A stretch of DNA of 64,000 bases. Source: Neopestalotiopsis rosae (lineage: Eukaryota > Ascomycota > Sordariomycetes > Amphisphaeriales > Sporocadaceae). The stretch spans positions 2,232,001 through 2,296,000 of the forward strand of contig JALGAS010000007.1 in NCBI GenBank assembly GCA_023078685.1, read 5' to 3'. Positions 46,766-59,331 of this stretch are shown here, piece after piece (position 1 is the stretch's first letter; the number at the start of each line of letters is the position of its first letter). Under the pieces are notes generated by a model, which worked only from the letters and a program-made list of their open reading frames with translations, did not search any database and was not told the origin of the DNA. The position numbers and the translations under genes are program-made.

Positions 46766-48750
46766 ATGCACCCGGCACCCAGCCTAGCAGAGCTCTTGAA
46801 GTCGGACGATCCTCGCACCCAGTCACAACAGCAGCAACAATCCTCTCGACAATTGGATCATCAACCTCAGCATGATCAAGTTGGCTTTGTTCAGACAACC
46901 GAACGACATTCTCCAGCTCGCGTCAACTCACCACCAGTTAGGTACGTCTGTAATGCACCTGCTCTATTTATGCTTCTTAGTCACGTCATTAAATGCACTT
47001 GGTCGCCATTTTATCTCGGTGTCCTCCGCATTTCTTTTGGAATCTACATTTATAATCGCATCTGTGCCCACTCGGCGCTGTAACTGACACTGCTGTAGGA
47101 AAGACACTGGGTCTTCGATATCCACTGTCGCCAGCGATGTGACAGTCACGTCCAATGCCACAAGTGACAGCAGCTCCACCGCCTATAGTGTAGAGTCTTC
47201 CCAGTCCATCTTCTCTGTCAAAGATGGCGCCGAGGTTTCGGGGAATCGTCGCACCAGCCGGAGGCGGACAGGTCCTCTGTCTGCTGCGCAAAGGGAAAAG
47301 GCTGCCGTAAAGTTCAATGCCTTCGCTGTTGCCGAACCAACATGGGCTGACCATAACCTTAGCTCATTCGAAAATTAGGTGCCTGCACAGATTGTCGTAG
47401 GAGACGTGTGGCGTGTCATCCGAATCATCACAATATGACCTGGGAGGATGCCATGAGGAAGTACCAGGCCGCGCATAGCCCACTACAAGAGCTCGCGCCC
47501 TTGGTAGGTCGTCCTATCAGTCCTGCATCTGGTCTTGGGCGGCACAGCTATACCCATGACCCTCAGGACATGGACATTGATTCGACACCGACACCACCAA
47601 TGACGCAGGCTATCCTGAGACGGGCATCACTGGGCGATTCCCGCATCCGGACTCCTCTGCCATCGGGTCCACGACTGGAGGCATCAATTCCCATGCCTCC
47701 CATGGCTACAACACCACCTACCATTACAGCCCTGCCTAACATTGATTATATCAAGTCAGAGCTCGATACTGCCGCTTCTCGATGTTTGTCTGGCTCCTAC
47801 ACTGGGCGTTACAATGCAGCAGAGGCACTGCTCGTTTGCTGGCAAGAGGATAATGAGAGCCGCGATGTGTTGGGTGCTGTGCAAGACTTGGAAAATGTGT
47901 TTCATGAATATTGCTTTACCGTCAAAGTTATTCAGATTCCATTCTCCTCGTCAGGCCTGTGCAAAAACTCGCAAAGATGGCTTTCAAGAGTGATCAATGA
48001 ATTTGTAGAGGACCGAGACACGAGGGACACCTTGAAAATTGTCTACTACAACGGCTGCACCTCTGTTGAAGATGGCGAAATGGTATTGGCAAGGTATGTC
48101 GGCTATCCGCAAAGTCCGTCTCCATCGGGGCTCACTGACTCGAGCACTTTAGTCCCCTCGACCGCGAGGGCTCCTCCATGGTCCGATGGACTGGCATCCA
48201 AGAGCTGCTAGAAGGGGCGAGTTCAGACATCCTGATTGTGTTCGATGCCGTGTACCATGTATGTTCAAAGATGACGCGCCGAAAGGGAGCTCTCGAAGTC
48301 CTCGCCGCATCTGTATCAGAAGAACATTATCATCTGCTAGGCAGAAATACCTTTACGCGGGAATTTATTCAACAGTTGCGGGCACGCCTGAGCCAGCATG
48401 CGCCCGGCGCCGTTTCCGTGGCGGAGTTGCACACACGGTTTCTGGCAATATACACCAAGACTGCACAAGAACGGCAATCTCCTGGGCGGGCATTGAGAAC
48501 ATCAATACCTTTGCATCTGCACGTGTCCGGTGACTCGAGATTGCCGTCCATTACGTTAAGCCCGTTGCAGAGCGGGCAGCCACGGACGCCGGGTTTCAAC
48601 TCGGAGACACCTGGCAGCTACCACTTGAATCTGTCTATACGACTGTCAGAGGAAAACATTGACACAGACTGCTGGGGCGAGTGGCTCCGTATGATGCCTG
48701 ATGGTGTCAAGCACGTTGTCGTCTCGGGTCCTCACAGCACATACCGGTGA
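46766..48750 (+). CDS. Half-zinc-cluster protein with a degenerate caspase-like domain
   Basis: Four exons (46766-46941, 47099-47306, 47363-48093, 48153-48750) give about 570 residues. The N-terminus is disordered and Gln/Ser-rich. Near residue 132 splicing creates LIRKLGACTDCRRRRVACHP, followed by NHHNMTWEDA: a C-x2-C-x6-C spacing like the first half of a Zn2Cys6 cluster, followed by histidines instead of the second half. The second part (about residues 240-460) reads like a caspase fold: NAAEALLVCWQEDN, a helix with DLENVFHEYCF, then LKIVYYNG at about 48035-48056, WTGIQELLEGASSDILIVFDA, and GALEVLAASVSEEH. Active relatives have a Gly-His-Gly and an Asp-Cys-Cys at the two catalytic spots; here they read Gly-Cys-Thr and Asp-Ala-Val. 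The last exon may continue past 48750 through another intron. Confidence 0.68.
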
Positions 48751-50761
48751 GGTTCAACTCACTGGAATACTACGTTTCATCCCATCAAGGTGGGAGTTCA
48801 TGATTTTAACGATTATAAGAGCGACTGTGGCAACGAGTCGCATATTGCCAATTTTCTTTCTTTCCCCACTCATTCTCAATGACGTACAGATGCAACGGAC
48901 AAGATATGACGAGACGAGAAAGAGATCACTTGTTGTCGTTGACTGTTTGAACAGCACGTTCGGGTCACATCACCGCGTTCAATTAGATGGTAATACTTTT
49001 TGTGCATTTCGTCTGATGATACCCATAAGTGGGGGTTGAACATGACCTTTCCCATATTGATTATAGATCAATGATACGAAACGATAAAAATGTCTCACTT
49101 ACGCTCTTTATTGAAAGTCGATGGAATTGCACTTGAGGCATCGCGATCCATCGCATCAGCACGACAGTCGAGTCGGCTGCGTAATTGGAAAGCTCATCAT
49201 GGCATACTTGTCGGAAGAATCTGTGGCTGTGGCCAACTCGGATGGGTTCCTGTCAAATTCTTTTCCGCCCATGGAATGTCAGACGTCATGCCGGGAGTGA
49301 GTGAATGTCTGTCGTCGTTGGAAATGCTGACACACAGCCAAAATGCGGCTTGACGTTGACGCATGTTGAAATCTGTCGTAGGATGAGACGAGTCCTGTAT
49401 TTGCCAAAAGCCCGAGACTATACGACGATAGAAGAGTTTCCGAAGAGAGTTTTTGATTTGTCTTTGATCACCACTCTATTCCCGAAAATCTGGTAGGTCG
49501 CACACGGCCTAGAGCGACTCCAAGCCGGCGCCGCACAGCACCGCTTCTTATGGCGGCATGGCAAAGCCCCTTTTCCATCTGCTGTTGGGAAAGAAGAATC
49601 GCGGATTAAATGGAAATTCATTGAGGCAAAGGCTGGGTTGCTTCTTTCCCAAAGAGATTGGCGGCGGATCAAGGTTGGAGACATGACGCAGATTCGCCAG
49701 ATCTGGTGAACTTCTCTAGGGGCTAAACCGCCTACTGCAAGGGGCCTAAAGCACACCTCGGAGACGGGAATTGGCAGATTGCCGGGGCGATTGACAGCGC
49801 TACAATCCCTGAGAAATTCTGGGGCTAACAAGCTTAAACCCACCCACCCGACCCAGCTCCCAGTGTCCCAAGGCTGTTTCGAGCGATGCTATGGCATCAT
49901 TGTGCCGCCGCCCAGCCGGAACTGGGGGTACATAGTACGGGTGATGTGCCAGGTGCGCACAGCACTACTCACTAAGCCCATACAGTCGTTATGCAACGGT
50001 GCGGCAGTCATTGACTGACAAAACAATGGAACCCGACTTCTCCCTCGACGGATGTGTCTGCCGAGCGAATGAATGATTACAATAAGCTGAGGGGGGTCAT
50101 CAGCTGATCGCAATGCCTTCCTTTGGGATTATATCCGTGTTTGGAGATTCATATAAGCATGACGGCCTTGGCTGTCGCACATGGACTGCCTATGGCTGTG
50201 CATCCATTCCCGTTTTTGCTGCCCGAGAGCAGGGTACCTTTCGCGCATCATGTCTTGATTTTTTCTTTCTCTATTTTGGTCTCTCAGCTGTCCCGCCACT
50301 AAAGTAGTGACTGCTTAGCTGACTGGGCGGTAGAGACTATCAGCTCGCATTGCGTGGACACCACCCACAAAATCAAGAGTACGAGGCCGAAAGACCCGAG
50401 CCTCACTCGAGAGACGAGACAGAGAAGGTGATAAACATACCTGCCTACCCCAGGGCAATTTGCCCGGGCTTGTGTGTTGCTCAATTCATTTGGTTTCGTT
50501 TCGTGTGTGACGCAACACCACAAACAAACTACCCTTCGTTCTTCCTTCCACCAGGCTGCAAAATAAAGGCTAGGTAGGGCCCCATTCTCTTTCGGGGTAT
50601 TGCATACTAGGACGGGCAATCACAACTCTTTGGTGAAAAAGTGCCCTCTTGTCTTTCCTTCATACATTTGTTTCTCGAGAGGAGTACATTGGTGTATACC
50701 CGTTCGCTCGGCCCTTTCAGCAACAATACCAAAGCCTTTTTGCGTTCTGTTGTTGCCAGCC
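48751..50761. other. Intergenic between the caspase-like gene and phospholipase B
   Basis: No gene supported. A frame open from 48701 to 49039 could supply a terminal exon of the upstream gene (donor GTGAGG at 48750 region), but the continuation does not match the expected family end. The ORF 49418-49843 (minus) is not convincing. The last 500 bp are the phospholipase B promoter and leader. Confidence 0.4.
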
Positions 50762-52729
50762 ATGCAGCTGTCGTTGCCGTCATCGTTACTTTTGCTGATT
50801 GGCTTTGTGCTGGCGGTGCCTGACAGTCCGTCCGCACGGGACCTGGCGCTAACCAACCGCCGCCGGCACCTCACTCATCGTGCCTCGCCAGACTCGCCCT
50901 CTGGAGGCTATGCACCGGCAAACGTCGACTGCCCGTCGACGCGACCTACCATTCGCAGCGCGCACAATCTCTCCACATCCGAGTCGGACTGGCTGGACAA
51001 GAGGCGACAGAATGTCATTGATCCCTTGACCGCATTCCTGAGTGCTTCCAACATTACCGACTTTGACGCAGAGTCGTATATTTCTGCCAACAAGGACAAC
51101 TTGACAGCCATCCCCAATGTCGCAATTGCCGTGTCTGGAGGTGGGTACCGTGCCTTGATGAACGGCGCTGGTTTTATTGCTGCCGCCGACAGTCGCGTCA
51201 ATGGGTCTTCGGCAGCCAGTGGTATCGGTGGGCTCCTGCAGGCGAGTACATATCTTGCTGGTCTCTCTGGCGGTGGATGGCTCGTTGGATCTATCTATGC
51301 CAACAACTTCTCTACTGTGGTAGAGCTCCGAGATGGCAGTCCAGGCTCATCTGTCTGGGCGTTTGACAGATCAATCTTTCAAGGTCCCGAGGAATCTGGA
51401 ATCTCCATTCTCAATACTGCCTCGTATTGGGACGACATTGCCGACCAGGTTGATGCCAAGCGCGACATTGGCTACGATGCTTCCATTACCGATTACTGGG
51501 GTCGCGCTCTCTCTTACCAGCTGATCAATGCGACCGACGGCGGGCCGGCTTATACCTTTTCGTCAATTGCCGACTCTCAGGATTTCAAGGATGCCAACCA
51601 ACCCATGCCGATACTCGTCGCAGATGGACGTGTGCCTGGTGTCAAAGTCATTACTCTCAATGCCACCGTGTATGAGATGAATCCTTGGGAAATTGGCACA
51701 TTTGATCCTACTGTTTTTGCTTTTGCGCCCATCAAGTATGTTGGGTCAAACTTCACCAATGGCAGTGTACCAGACGACGGACACTGCGTTGAAGGGTTTG
51801 ACCAGTATGGCTTTGTCATGGGCACAAGCAGCTCGCTCTTCAACCAATTCATTTTGCAGAACTTGACTTCGTCAGATATTCCCGATTTTCTAGTCAGCGC
51901 GATTGAGGATGTCTTGAACTGGCTTGGAGAGGAGGACGATGATATTGCCGAGTGGGCACCAAACCCCTTTTATGGCTACGACGCTACTGGCAACAATTAT
52001 AACGTCGATCAGGAGTCCTTGACTCTTGTTGATGGAGGAGAAGACTTGCAGAATATTCCCCTCCATCCTCTGATTCAGCCTGAACGAGCGGTGGATGTAA
52101 TCTTTGCCGTCGATTCGTCAGCAGACACGACCTATAACTGGCCAAACGGAACGGCGCTTCGGGCTTCGTATGATCGAAGCCAGGGCAGCATTGCCAATGG
52201 CACAGAGTTCCCTGCGGTGCCAGACGCCGAGACATTTATCAACCTTGGTCTGAACAGAAAACCCACGTTTTTTGGCTGTGATGTCAACAACTTTACATCA
52301 CCCGACAATGCCCCGCCTCTAATTGTCTATATTGCCAATACGCCCTATACAGCCTGGAGCAATGTCTCCACTTATGACCCCAGCTATGCCGACGATGAGC
52401 GCAATAATATTATTCAAAACGGATATAATGTTGGGACCATGGGCAACGGAACGCTCGGGGATAGCGGCAACTGGAGAACCTGCATAGGCTGCGCCGTCAT
52501 GTCGCGAACATGGGCCAAGGCTGGAGCGGACGTGCCGTCTGTGTGCCAGGACTGCTTCACCGAGTACTGCTGGGACGGCACTGTGAACAGCACCACTGTC
52601 AGCTCTTTTGAGCCAGAGCCTTTTCTCACCCTTTCTACCGAGAGTGCTTCAACGTCACTGGTGAGACAGGGACCTGTTGGCTTGATGTTGGGCGTAGTGG
52701 GCATCGCATTATTGGTACTCACATTTTGA
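50762..52729 (+). CDS. PLB1: GPI-anchored phospholipase B (lysophospholipase)
   Basis: Releases fatty acids from phospholipids and lysophospholipids at the cell surface or outside it. Intronless, 655 residues from Met at 50762 (the frame is open from 50600, but a signal peptide, LPSSLLLLIGFVLAV, starts here). Catalytic pieces of the cPLA2-type family are in place: VSGGGYRALMNGAG with the conserved Arg (about residue 125), LAGLSGGGWLVGS with the nucleophile Ser (about 170), and LVDGGEDLQNIPLHPL with the catalytic Asp (about 424). The conserved cysteine-rich end (TCIGCAVMSRTW, CQDCFTEYCW) follows. Many Asn-X-Ser/Thr sites are present. The last 20 residues are hydrophobic (GLMLGVVGIALLVLTF) after a Ser-rich stretch, a GPI-attachment pattern. 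Confidence 0.94.
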   Translation: MQLSLPSSLLLLIGFVLAVPDSPSARDLALTNRRRHLTHRASPDSPSGGYAPANVDCPSTRPTIRSAHNLSTSESDWLDKRRQNVIDPLTAFLSASNITDFDAESYISANKDNLTAIPNVAIAVSGGGYRALMNGAGFIAAADSRVNGSSAASGIGGLLQASTYLAGLSGGGWLVGSIYANNFSTVVELRDGSPGSSVWAFDRSIFQGPEESGISILNTASYWDDIADQVDAKRDIGYDASITDYWGRALSYQLINATDGGPAYTFSSIADSQDFKDANQPMPILVADGRVPGVKVITLNATVYEMNPWEIGTFDPTVFAFAPIKYVGSNFTNGSVPDDGHCVEGFDQYGFVMGTSSSLFNQFILQNLTSSDIPDFLVSAIEDVLNWLGEEDDDIAEWAPNPFYGYDATGNNYNVDQESLTLVDGGEDLQNIPLHPLIQPERAVDVIFAVDSSADTTYNWPNGTALRASYDRSQGSIANGTEFPAVPDAETFINLGLNRKPTFFGCDVNNFTSPDNAPPLIVYIANTPYTAWSNVSTYDPSYADDERNNIIQNGYNVGTMGNGTLGDSGNWRTCIGCAVMSRTWAKAGADVPSVCQDCFTEYCWDGTVNSTTVSSFEPEPFLTLSTESASTSLVRQGPVGLMLGVVGIALLVLTF

Positions 52730-53256
52730 TGAAAGGGGTGTTGTATTAGTGTTTTGATTTTCTCTCATGAATCATGATAACCACAAGAAAATGGCGTAAT
52801 TGCATGGCATAGGCATTGCATACTGGTAATATAGATCTCTAAAGATGTTTGTCTCTGGCATTTGATCAGCATACCATTCTACCATGAATGCACCGTCACA
52901 TTGCAAATTTGTTTGCCCAAGAACATTTCACACACTTTTACGGCACCAGGGGAACTCTGGAGAGTCTTGGGGGGCACGAGTTTCATTGGACTCAATTACA
53001 AAGAAGCCTTTTCCAGCTTCTGCTCTGACAATCCTTGCATGAAAAAGCATCAAATCCTTAATACCCTTGGAGGCACAATGGCCTTTATACCATGAACGCC
53101 AATCGCCTTGCAATGCCTGTCTTAAAGAGTGACAATGTCTTAATCCTGTCCTTTCCAATCTGTGTCCTCAACTGATATCAGCTAGTCCAACAGCCACGGG
53201 GCTCCTTGGTGGAATCCTGGTGCAGGGTGATATTGCACCCACTGCTCAACGTCGGC
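52730..53256. other. Convergent intergenic spacer
   Basis: Lies between the stops of phospholipase B and the minus-strand BRCT gene. Nothing recognisable. Confidence 0.5.
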
Positions 53257-56200
53257 TTAGTTCCAAGCCTTGCTCAAAGGAGATGCAATTTTGGGAGCAA
53301 ACTGCATGCTCTTACGACGAGCAGCCATGAGCCGCATCAAGACACTCTGGTCCTTGTTTTGACCCAAGATACCTTGGCCCAGCTCAGCAAATGTGGTCTG
53401 CTTGGGCGGTGCCGTTCGCATAAGCATCTCGTTCTTCTCGGGCGAGTCTGCACCCGACCAATCGGCACCCGGAGTTTCAGGCGTGACATCCATCTCCGAA
53501 ACATAGCGATGAAGTGCCTCTGGTGCAGGCGTCTTGGGCACCGGCGTAAGCATGCTTCCGTCCCAGTCATCGTCTCCGACGTCTTCCATTTCTTCATCCT
53601 CATCATTGGCATTTGAGGGGGAATGCATCCAAACAGTGCTATCTCGTCGGCCCATGCGGTTATTGGGAACAGTCTGGCACTCGCGGGATGCCGGGGCCTG
53701 CTTCATCGGCGTTACCAATGTACCATTCTGGTTCGCAATGGCCTTTGGCTCCATGCTCTTGCGGCGACGTGCGCCTCCATGGGGCACCAGAGAGGTATCA
53801 ATGTAGTAAGGCGCTTCATCGAGCCACTCATTCTCTCGTTCACAGCTGTTTTACGTTAGCATGGATCCATTGTGCGGGCACGGTCGACTTACTCCAGGAC
53901 CCAAGAGACTCCGACACACTGAACGACACCGCCGCTCTCCCTGACCTTTTCCATTGTTCGCTTACCGCCGTCCTTGTACACTACGTGTGTGATACCAATC
54001 TTTGAAGTCGAAGACTCGGCCTCTGAAGGGTTGGTCGGGTTCCATGGCCAGCTCTTGACGCACCGAGCGCCCATTTGTGTGAGCAAGTCGACAAAGACAG
54101 TGCTGGCATCTGCACCCTCGCTGGTGTGAACGTCGACGAAAACGACAGCCCCGCGAAGCAGAGATGCATTCAAATCTTGCCTAGGCGTGCGAGCTGGTGT
54201 GCCAATGCTAGACCAAATGTCTGATTTGGATGGAGTAACGGGGGGCAGCTCGTCTTGGTCCTCCTCTTGCAGATCCTCCTCTACCGTTTCCTTGGTTGGA
54301 GAAAACGAAATGACGGTCGCATTTCTAGTAGGACCTGTAGGTCGCTTAGCAGGAACGCGGGAAGCACTTGCGCTGCGCCTTTTCATGCTCTTCGGTGTCG
54401 AGTCATCAGCGGGTTTCAGAGGAACCTTGGTGGTTGTGTTGAAGGTGCGCATGGCAGAGGGCCGAACGGGAGTGACGGGAGCCTGTCTGCCGTTGGAACC
54501 CAAGAGAGCCGGGTCAATGGGAAAAGCATTCTCGTCGCCGTACTCTTGACTGGCTTCCGAGATTGTATCGTCGTGGGCCTGGGCTTCAATGACTTGTTCA
54601 ACCTCGTCAGGCTCAAGCAACGACATTTCATTTGCCTCAGCAGCCAATTGTACGTCCTCGCTTGTGACAGGGATCTCGTCAAAGTCTGGTTCCTCAGGCT
54701 CTTCAAAGCTTGCAGCAAGGTCTGCCTCGATAGCGGCCATCATTTCAGCCTCAGCTTCGCTTCCAATTCCGGCTTCCATTTCTGCGCGAACGCGCATCTC
54801 ATCTTCGAAGAACGTCCCCTTTGCAGGAGATTGGCTGGGAGTGTTGGCGTGGTCCTCAATCAGGGAATAGCCTTCACTATCCGATGGAGATGCTGCGAGG
54901 GTGCTCGTCTTTAGCGGGCTGCCCGATCGCCAGTCACCCAATTGCTTGGCCAATGGGGTAAAGCTCAATTTGGAACCTCTCGTCACAGACCGAATGGCAC
55001 GGCCAGCATTTTTGATAGCACTTGAAGGCAGACCACTGCGAGATGCCTTGCTAGTTCCAGGAGTCGGCGTGGCGGGAACTTCAGCAAAGTCAGATTGTGT
55101 CGCGTCTGGGCCATCCGAGATGGGATCGTCTTCTGTGCGGACTTCTTCGGGCACTGGCAGAATGTTTGTTTCCGTGTCAGAAGTGTCATCTAGGGATTCG
55201 ACAGTTCCCTGTGTAGGCGCGTTCACAACCGCATCCTCGTCCACGACCTCGTCGACTTCCATGCCGTCCTCCTCTGCGTCCTCCTCTGCATCATCTTCTG
55301 CATCATCCTCTGCATCATCATCTGCGTCCTCTGCATCCTCTGCCTCGTCTGTGGCTACTTCCTCCGCGGCCACAACGGCCACTTGCTCTGCAGCAACCTC
55401 CTCGTCCTCGGAGCCCATGGGCAGAGGCTCCAATTGAGCAGCAGACAAGGCCTTTAGTGGCGAAGACTTGTCTTGCAGAGCAGGGTCTGCATATCGAGGA
55501 AGCACAGCCGAGAGGCGGCCCGGGAATTCGAGCTGGACAGGTGATTTAAGGTCAATTTCCTGATTGTCCTCTAGCATGTTAATGTCGCCATCAGCGCTTG
55601 GCAGCTCAGAAGAAGCATTTGCCTCTTCTATTCCATCTTGGTGTTCAACTTGATCCTCGTCCATGGACAATACAGCAGTCGGTTCGTCCACCATCAATGG
55701 CTTTGGCGCAGGTGATGAGAGAGCGTCAACATTGACGGATCGAGAGATTGGTTCCGAAAACTTGATCGGAGACATGGGTCTCTTGGCAGGCGACCCCAGC
55801 AGCGACGACTTGAAGGGTGACTTGGGCTGGCTTGAAGACTCAACAGAGGGTGCTTGTAGGCCGGGAATGGGAACCTGAGGTCGCTTGGCTGGCGACTGCA
55901 AAGCAGAGGGCTTGAAAGGGGATGCGGCAGACTCAGTGTCAGCGGCTTGAGCAGAAAATAGTAATTGAGGGACACCGTCGGATCTCTTGGCTGGTGACTT
56001 TAAGGTATCCTTGAAAGGCGTCGAGGGGAGTCTCTTGGCAGGACTAGCAAAGACAGATGTACCGGCCAACTCATCATCATCGTCTGACCATTCGCGGCCT
56101 TCTTCATTGTCAAGAGCAGCAGTCATGGCTACATCCGCGCTTCTGTGGACGGGAGGTTTGACAGGACTCTTCATCAAAGGCTTGATTGGCTCATCATAAC

Positions 56201-57077
56201 CGGCAAGCTCATCGTCGGAATTGCTAGCTCTGGAGAGTGGGCGGTTCTGACCATCCTTCTTAGGGCTCAGAGGAGCCGACTTTTCCTTGTCGGCAGAGGT
56301 AGTAGTTCTGGCACTGGTTCGCGTAGCTCTTGTGGTGGCAGCGGCTTTGCGCACTGGCTTTGCGCGCATGCCAGTAGCTGGCTCGGTGTCCGTCTTTGAC
56401 TTTGCCTTGTTAGCGAGAGGGGGAACCATATTCTCCTTCTCTGGCTCCTGGAAAGTTACCGATTTCTTAGTAGTAGCGGCGATCCTGGACGCGGGTCTGG
56501 ATATGTTGGACTTTAGGCCGGGCGTAGGGTTTGTGGTTGGCTCAGTGCAAATTGTGCCGGCCGTCTTGTTGGCAGCGGGAGCGGCACGGCCTCGGGTTGT
56601 TGTCTTCTTGACGGGGGCGGAGACGGCAGGTGCCTTGTCTTCATCTGTTTGAGCCTTTCTTGTGCGCGTCCGTGTGGCCTTGGCGGGCTCTGGCTTGGGA
56701 GGTTCCTCCACCGTCTTCTTCGGGCGACCGCGCGTCGCACGTGCGGCAGTATTTCCTCCTGTCGCCGGCGCAGATGTGGCCGCCTTGGCCTCTGGTTCCT
56801 TTTCTGGCTCTGGCGCGACGACCTTCTTGGGCCGACCGCGTGCTCTCACAGGCTTGGGGGCGGCCTCGGTGGTAGCGGGGGCCTGGGCTTGTTGTTGGGA
56901 TTCCTCATGGTCTTCATCGTCGTCGTCGGCGCGCGTTTTCCTCTTCATTGAGGCTGCGGTGCGCGTGGTTGTGGGCTTTGCCGGGGCGGCTTTGGTGGTC
57001 TTGGTTGGTGCTGTGCTGCCCGCATGCGCAGCTGCCCGGGCGCGAGTCATTCGCTTGGGCGGTTCCGAGACCTCCAT
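53257..57077 (-). CDS. Large BRCT / AT-hook nuclear protein
   Basis: Two exons (57077-53893 and 53845-53257) give 1257 residues. The N-terminal 500 residues are basic, Ala/Pro/Thr/Lys-rich, with AT-hook-like RARGRPKK and ATRGRPKK, so DNA binding in the minor groove is likely. The middle has recurring SPAKR and SPFK motifs, which resemble CDK phosphorylation sites, then an acidic tract built of Asp-Ala-Glu repeats. Near residue 990 a BRCT domain starts (LNASLLRGAVVFVDVHTSEG) and continues with LTQMGARCVKSWPWN, THVVYKDGGKRT, and GVSWVLDCERENEWLDE completed by the second exon. The C-terminal 150 residues are disordered. A single BRCT after a long tail resembles DNA-damage or mitosis scaffold proteins (possibly microcephalin-like), but I cannot name an orthologue. 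Confidence 0.83.
55266..55343 (-). repeat. Imperfect 12-nt tandem repeat encoding an acidic tract
   Basis: On the plus strand a TCYTCYTCTGCR-type 12-mer recurs about six times with few changes. On the coding (minus) strand it gives alternating Asp-Ala-Glu-Asp units in the BRCT protein. A minisatellite within the exon, so the tract length may differ between isolates. Confidence 0.7.
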
Positions 57078-59331
57078 GGTGTATGGTTGGTATTTGTCGA
57101 CAATGTGCGGATGGTCTGTTGGATTTGTCGATTGAATATGGATGCGTCTTACCGTTGAAAGAGAAAAACACTCTCGCAGGGAGAAGGTGCTAGAGTCTGC
57201 ACAAACAAGGGTGCAGCTTATTGACGAGGGGAGCGGCTTTGAAAATAAATTGAACCTTGTTTACTCCACTACGCGTGCTTGGTCAGAGCTCGACAGCTGG
57301 TGGGGCGACGTTGACAGGGCAACCTTTGATAGTGCACCAAATGCCTATGACTGATTGTCTGTTGAATAGACATAGATGGCAAAAGGTTAACATGAAAAGG
57401 GCGGCATATCTGCTGGATATTCGTGCGCGAAACTTTACTACAAAAACTCACAGTATCTGTTGCGAGAGGCCGTCATGATGAAGCTGGCCATGCATCGTGT
57501 ATGCGCACTACTACGTGGAAGGTATTGGCACTCCGTCTATACCCCGGCCAATGGCTGCCAGACAAGCGCCGGAAAGCACTGAAAACAGCATTGCACTACC
57601 AATAATTCCCGACAGGCTACATCCCCTGTTCTGTGTACAGTATCTTGATCGTGTGTCGCAAAATGTAACATGAGCACACAAGAAGAGCAAGCGAGACAAC
57701 GAGGATAAAAGACCCTTACTTGCAAGTGGCGAACCTGAACATGCCATTTTATCCCTCGAGTCAGGATTTCCTAGCTGCCTAGCTACACGCTGCCTTGGTT
57801 TGCATACCTATGTACGGAGCCCCTCATTCCAGACGTACATAGTAGGAGCTCTTCCGGATCTTCCTGTACCTAACGCCAGACGCATGCCGCCGAGGAACAT
57901 TGAAAGTAGCCCTCGCTACTATGTAGACTGGGCCATATTGACTTTGCTTGCTCGCCTTTTTGATTGAGACTACCTTTAACAAGCTGGATTCAAGTACTGA
58001 AGTACTGATTCAACAAAGATGTGGAAACGAAGCTGGTTAGGGCTTGTACCTCGTACATATCTGAAGATGCATTAGTTCGCTGATGGCCGAGGTTCATTAG
58101 CTCCAGCGCAATGAAGGAAGGCTAATTACAGGCTGAGATGAAAACAAAATTAGCATGGTCGGAGAAAAGCCCTAGATCACGCGTATGGTTCGGCCAGGAA
58201 GCACAAGAATGTCAAAGAAATGAGGCTGGTATGCACGGCATTTGCGCGTGGGTTTTCAATGTTACAGGTCATGCTGATCCAAAGACTGCACAACTCGGGC
58301 CACAATACAATGATCGATTGTCCGTTATATGGTGCTCGGTCCGCCAGAATCAACCTAGAAGTTGTACCTAAAAGGAAGCCTACCAAGCCTACCATGTCTG
58401 TCTGCACATTCTGCGTTTGATTTGGACCGGTCACGCATCCCACCGACGTAGGAGAAAGACATGAGCCTGGATAAGTAATGGAATACACAAGGTCCAGAGG
58501 CAACACGCTGATGACATCGTCGAGATCTTCAAGAGGACGTCTCGGGGCCCTGCAGATAGAACAATATAAACCACATATGGTGACACCAAACGGTCCAGTG
58601 ATCCACTCACCCTGAACAAGAAGAGCCAATCAACCCAGGCACCTTTGACGTAACTGGGGCAATGGCACGACCCCAAGGCCGAAAAACCGTAGTGTCGGTA
58701 ACGTTCAACCCTCAGCCCTCCTGCCCCCAAACAACACCCAAAAGTTGCACCTAGACGGCAAAAACAGATAGCAGAGGGGCGGCGGTTTGCTCTTCTCCAT
58801 ACTTTTTGCGCAAACCTTCCTGACCCCCGGTGTCGCTTCTCTTTTCTTTCGATAACCCGGTTTTGCCGGCAATCCTTCTTCTCATTCTGATTTTAATTCG
58901 TTTCGTCCTCGCGACCCGCACGGTCATGGAAACACTGGGCTGAGCGATCTAGCACCACATCAGCAAACCTCAGCCGTAGAGTCTCACCTTCCGTACCGGA
59001 TTGTCCCCGGTCTCTCCTTGCCTCTCTTACGTGATCACATCATATTCTCTCCAGCTGCCACTCTACCGACATTCTTCACGGGTTGGAGAAAAAAGCCTCC
59101 CAACTCTCAACAACTGATGCGAGAGTGCAGAAGGGGAAAATTTTTATTACCGCATGCCATTCTCATCCTAGTCGACTACAAATATCAAAGAAGAAGGGGG
59201 GGATAGTCCATATCGGCAGCATATCGGAAAGCACGAGCCGACACCAATATCCGCACCTCGATTGTGCAATTGTCGCCGCATTCTTCCTCGAAAAGCAACG
59301 ATATTCGCGGCACCGACTACTAAACGCCGCT
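57078..59331. other. Divergent intergenic region
   Basis: Between the minus-strand BRCT gene and the plus-strand zinc transporter; holds both promoters and 5' leaders. An ORF frame open from 59083 into the transporter is leader rather than protein. No other gene supported. Several TACGT/CTAGC-rich short words occur near 57770-57900. Confidence 0.4.

Noticed and set aside
49418..49843. 141-codon minus-strand ORF
   Set aside because: No domain, no supporting splice structure, low coding character.
54901..55437. 178-codon plus-strand ORF rich in Ser/Ala
   Set aside because: It is the mirror of the acidic repeat of the BRCT gene on the other strand.
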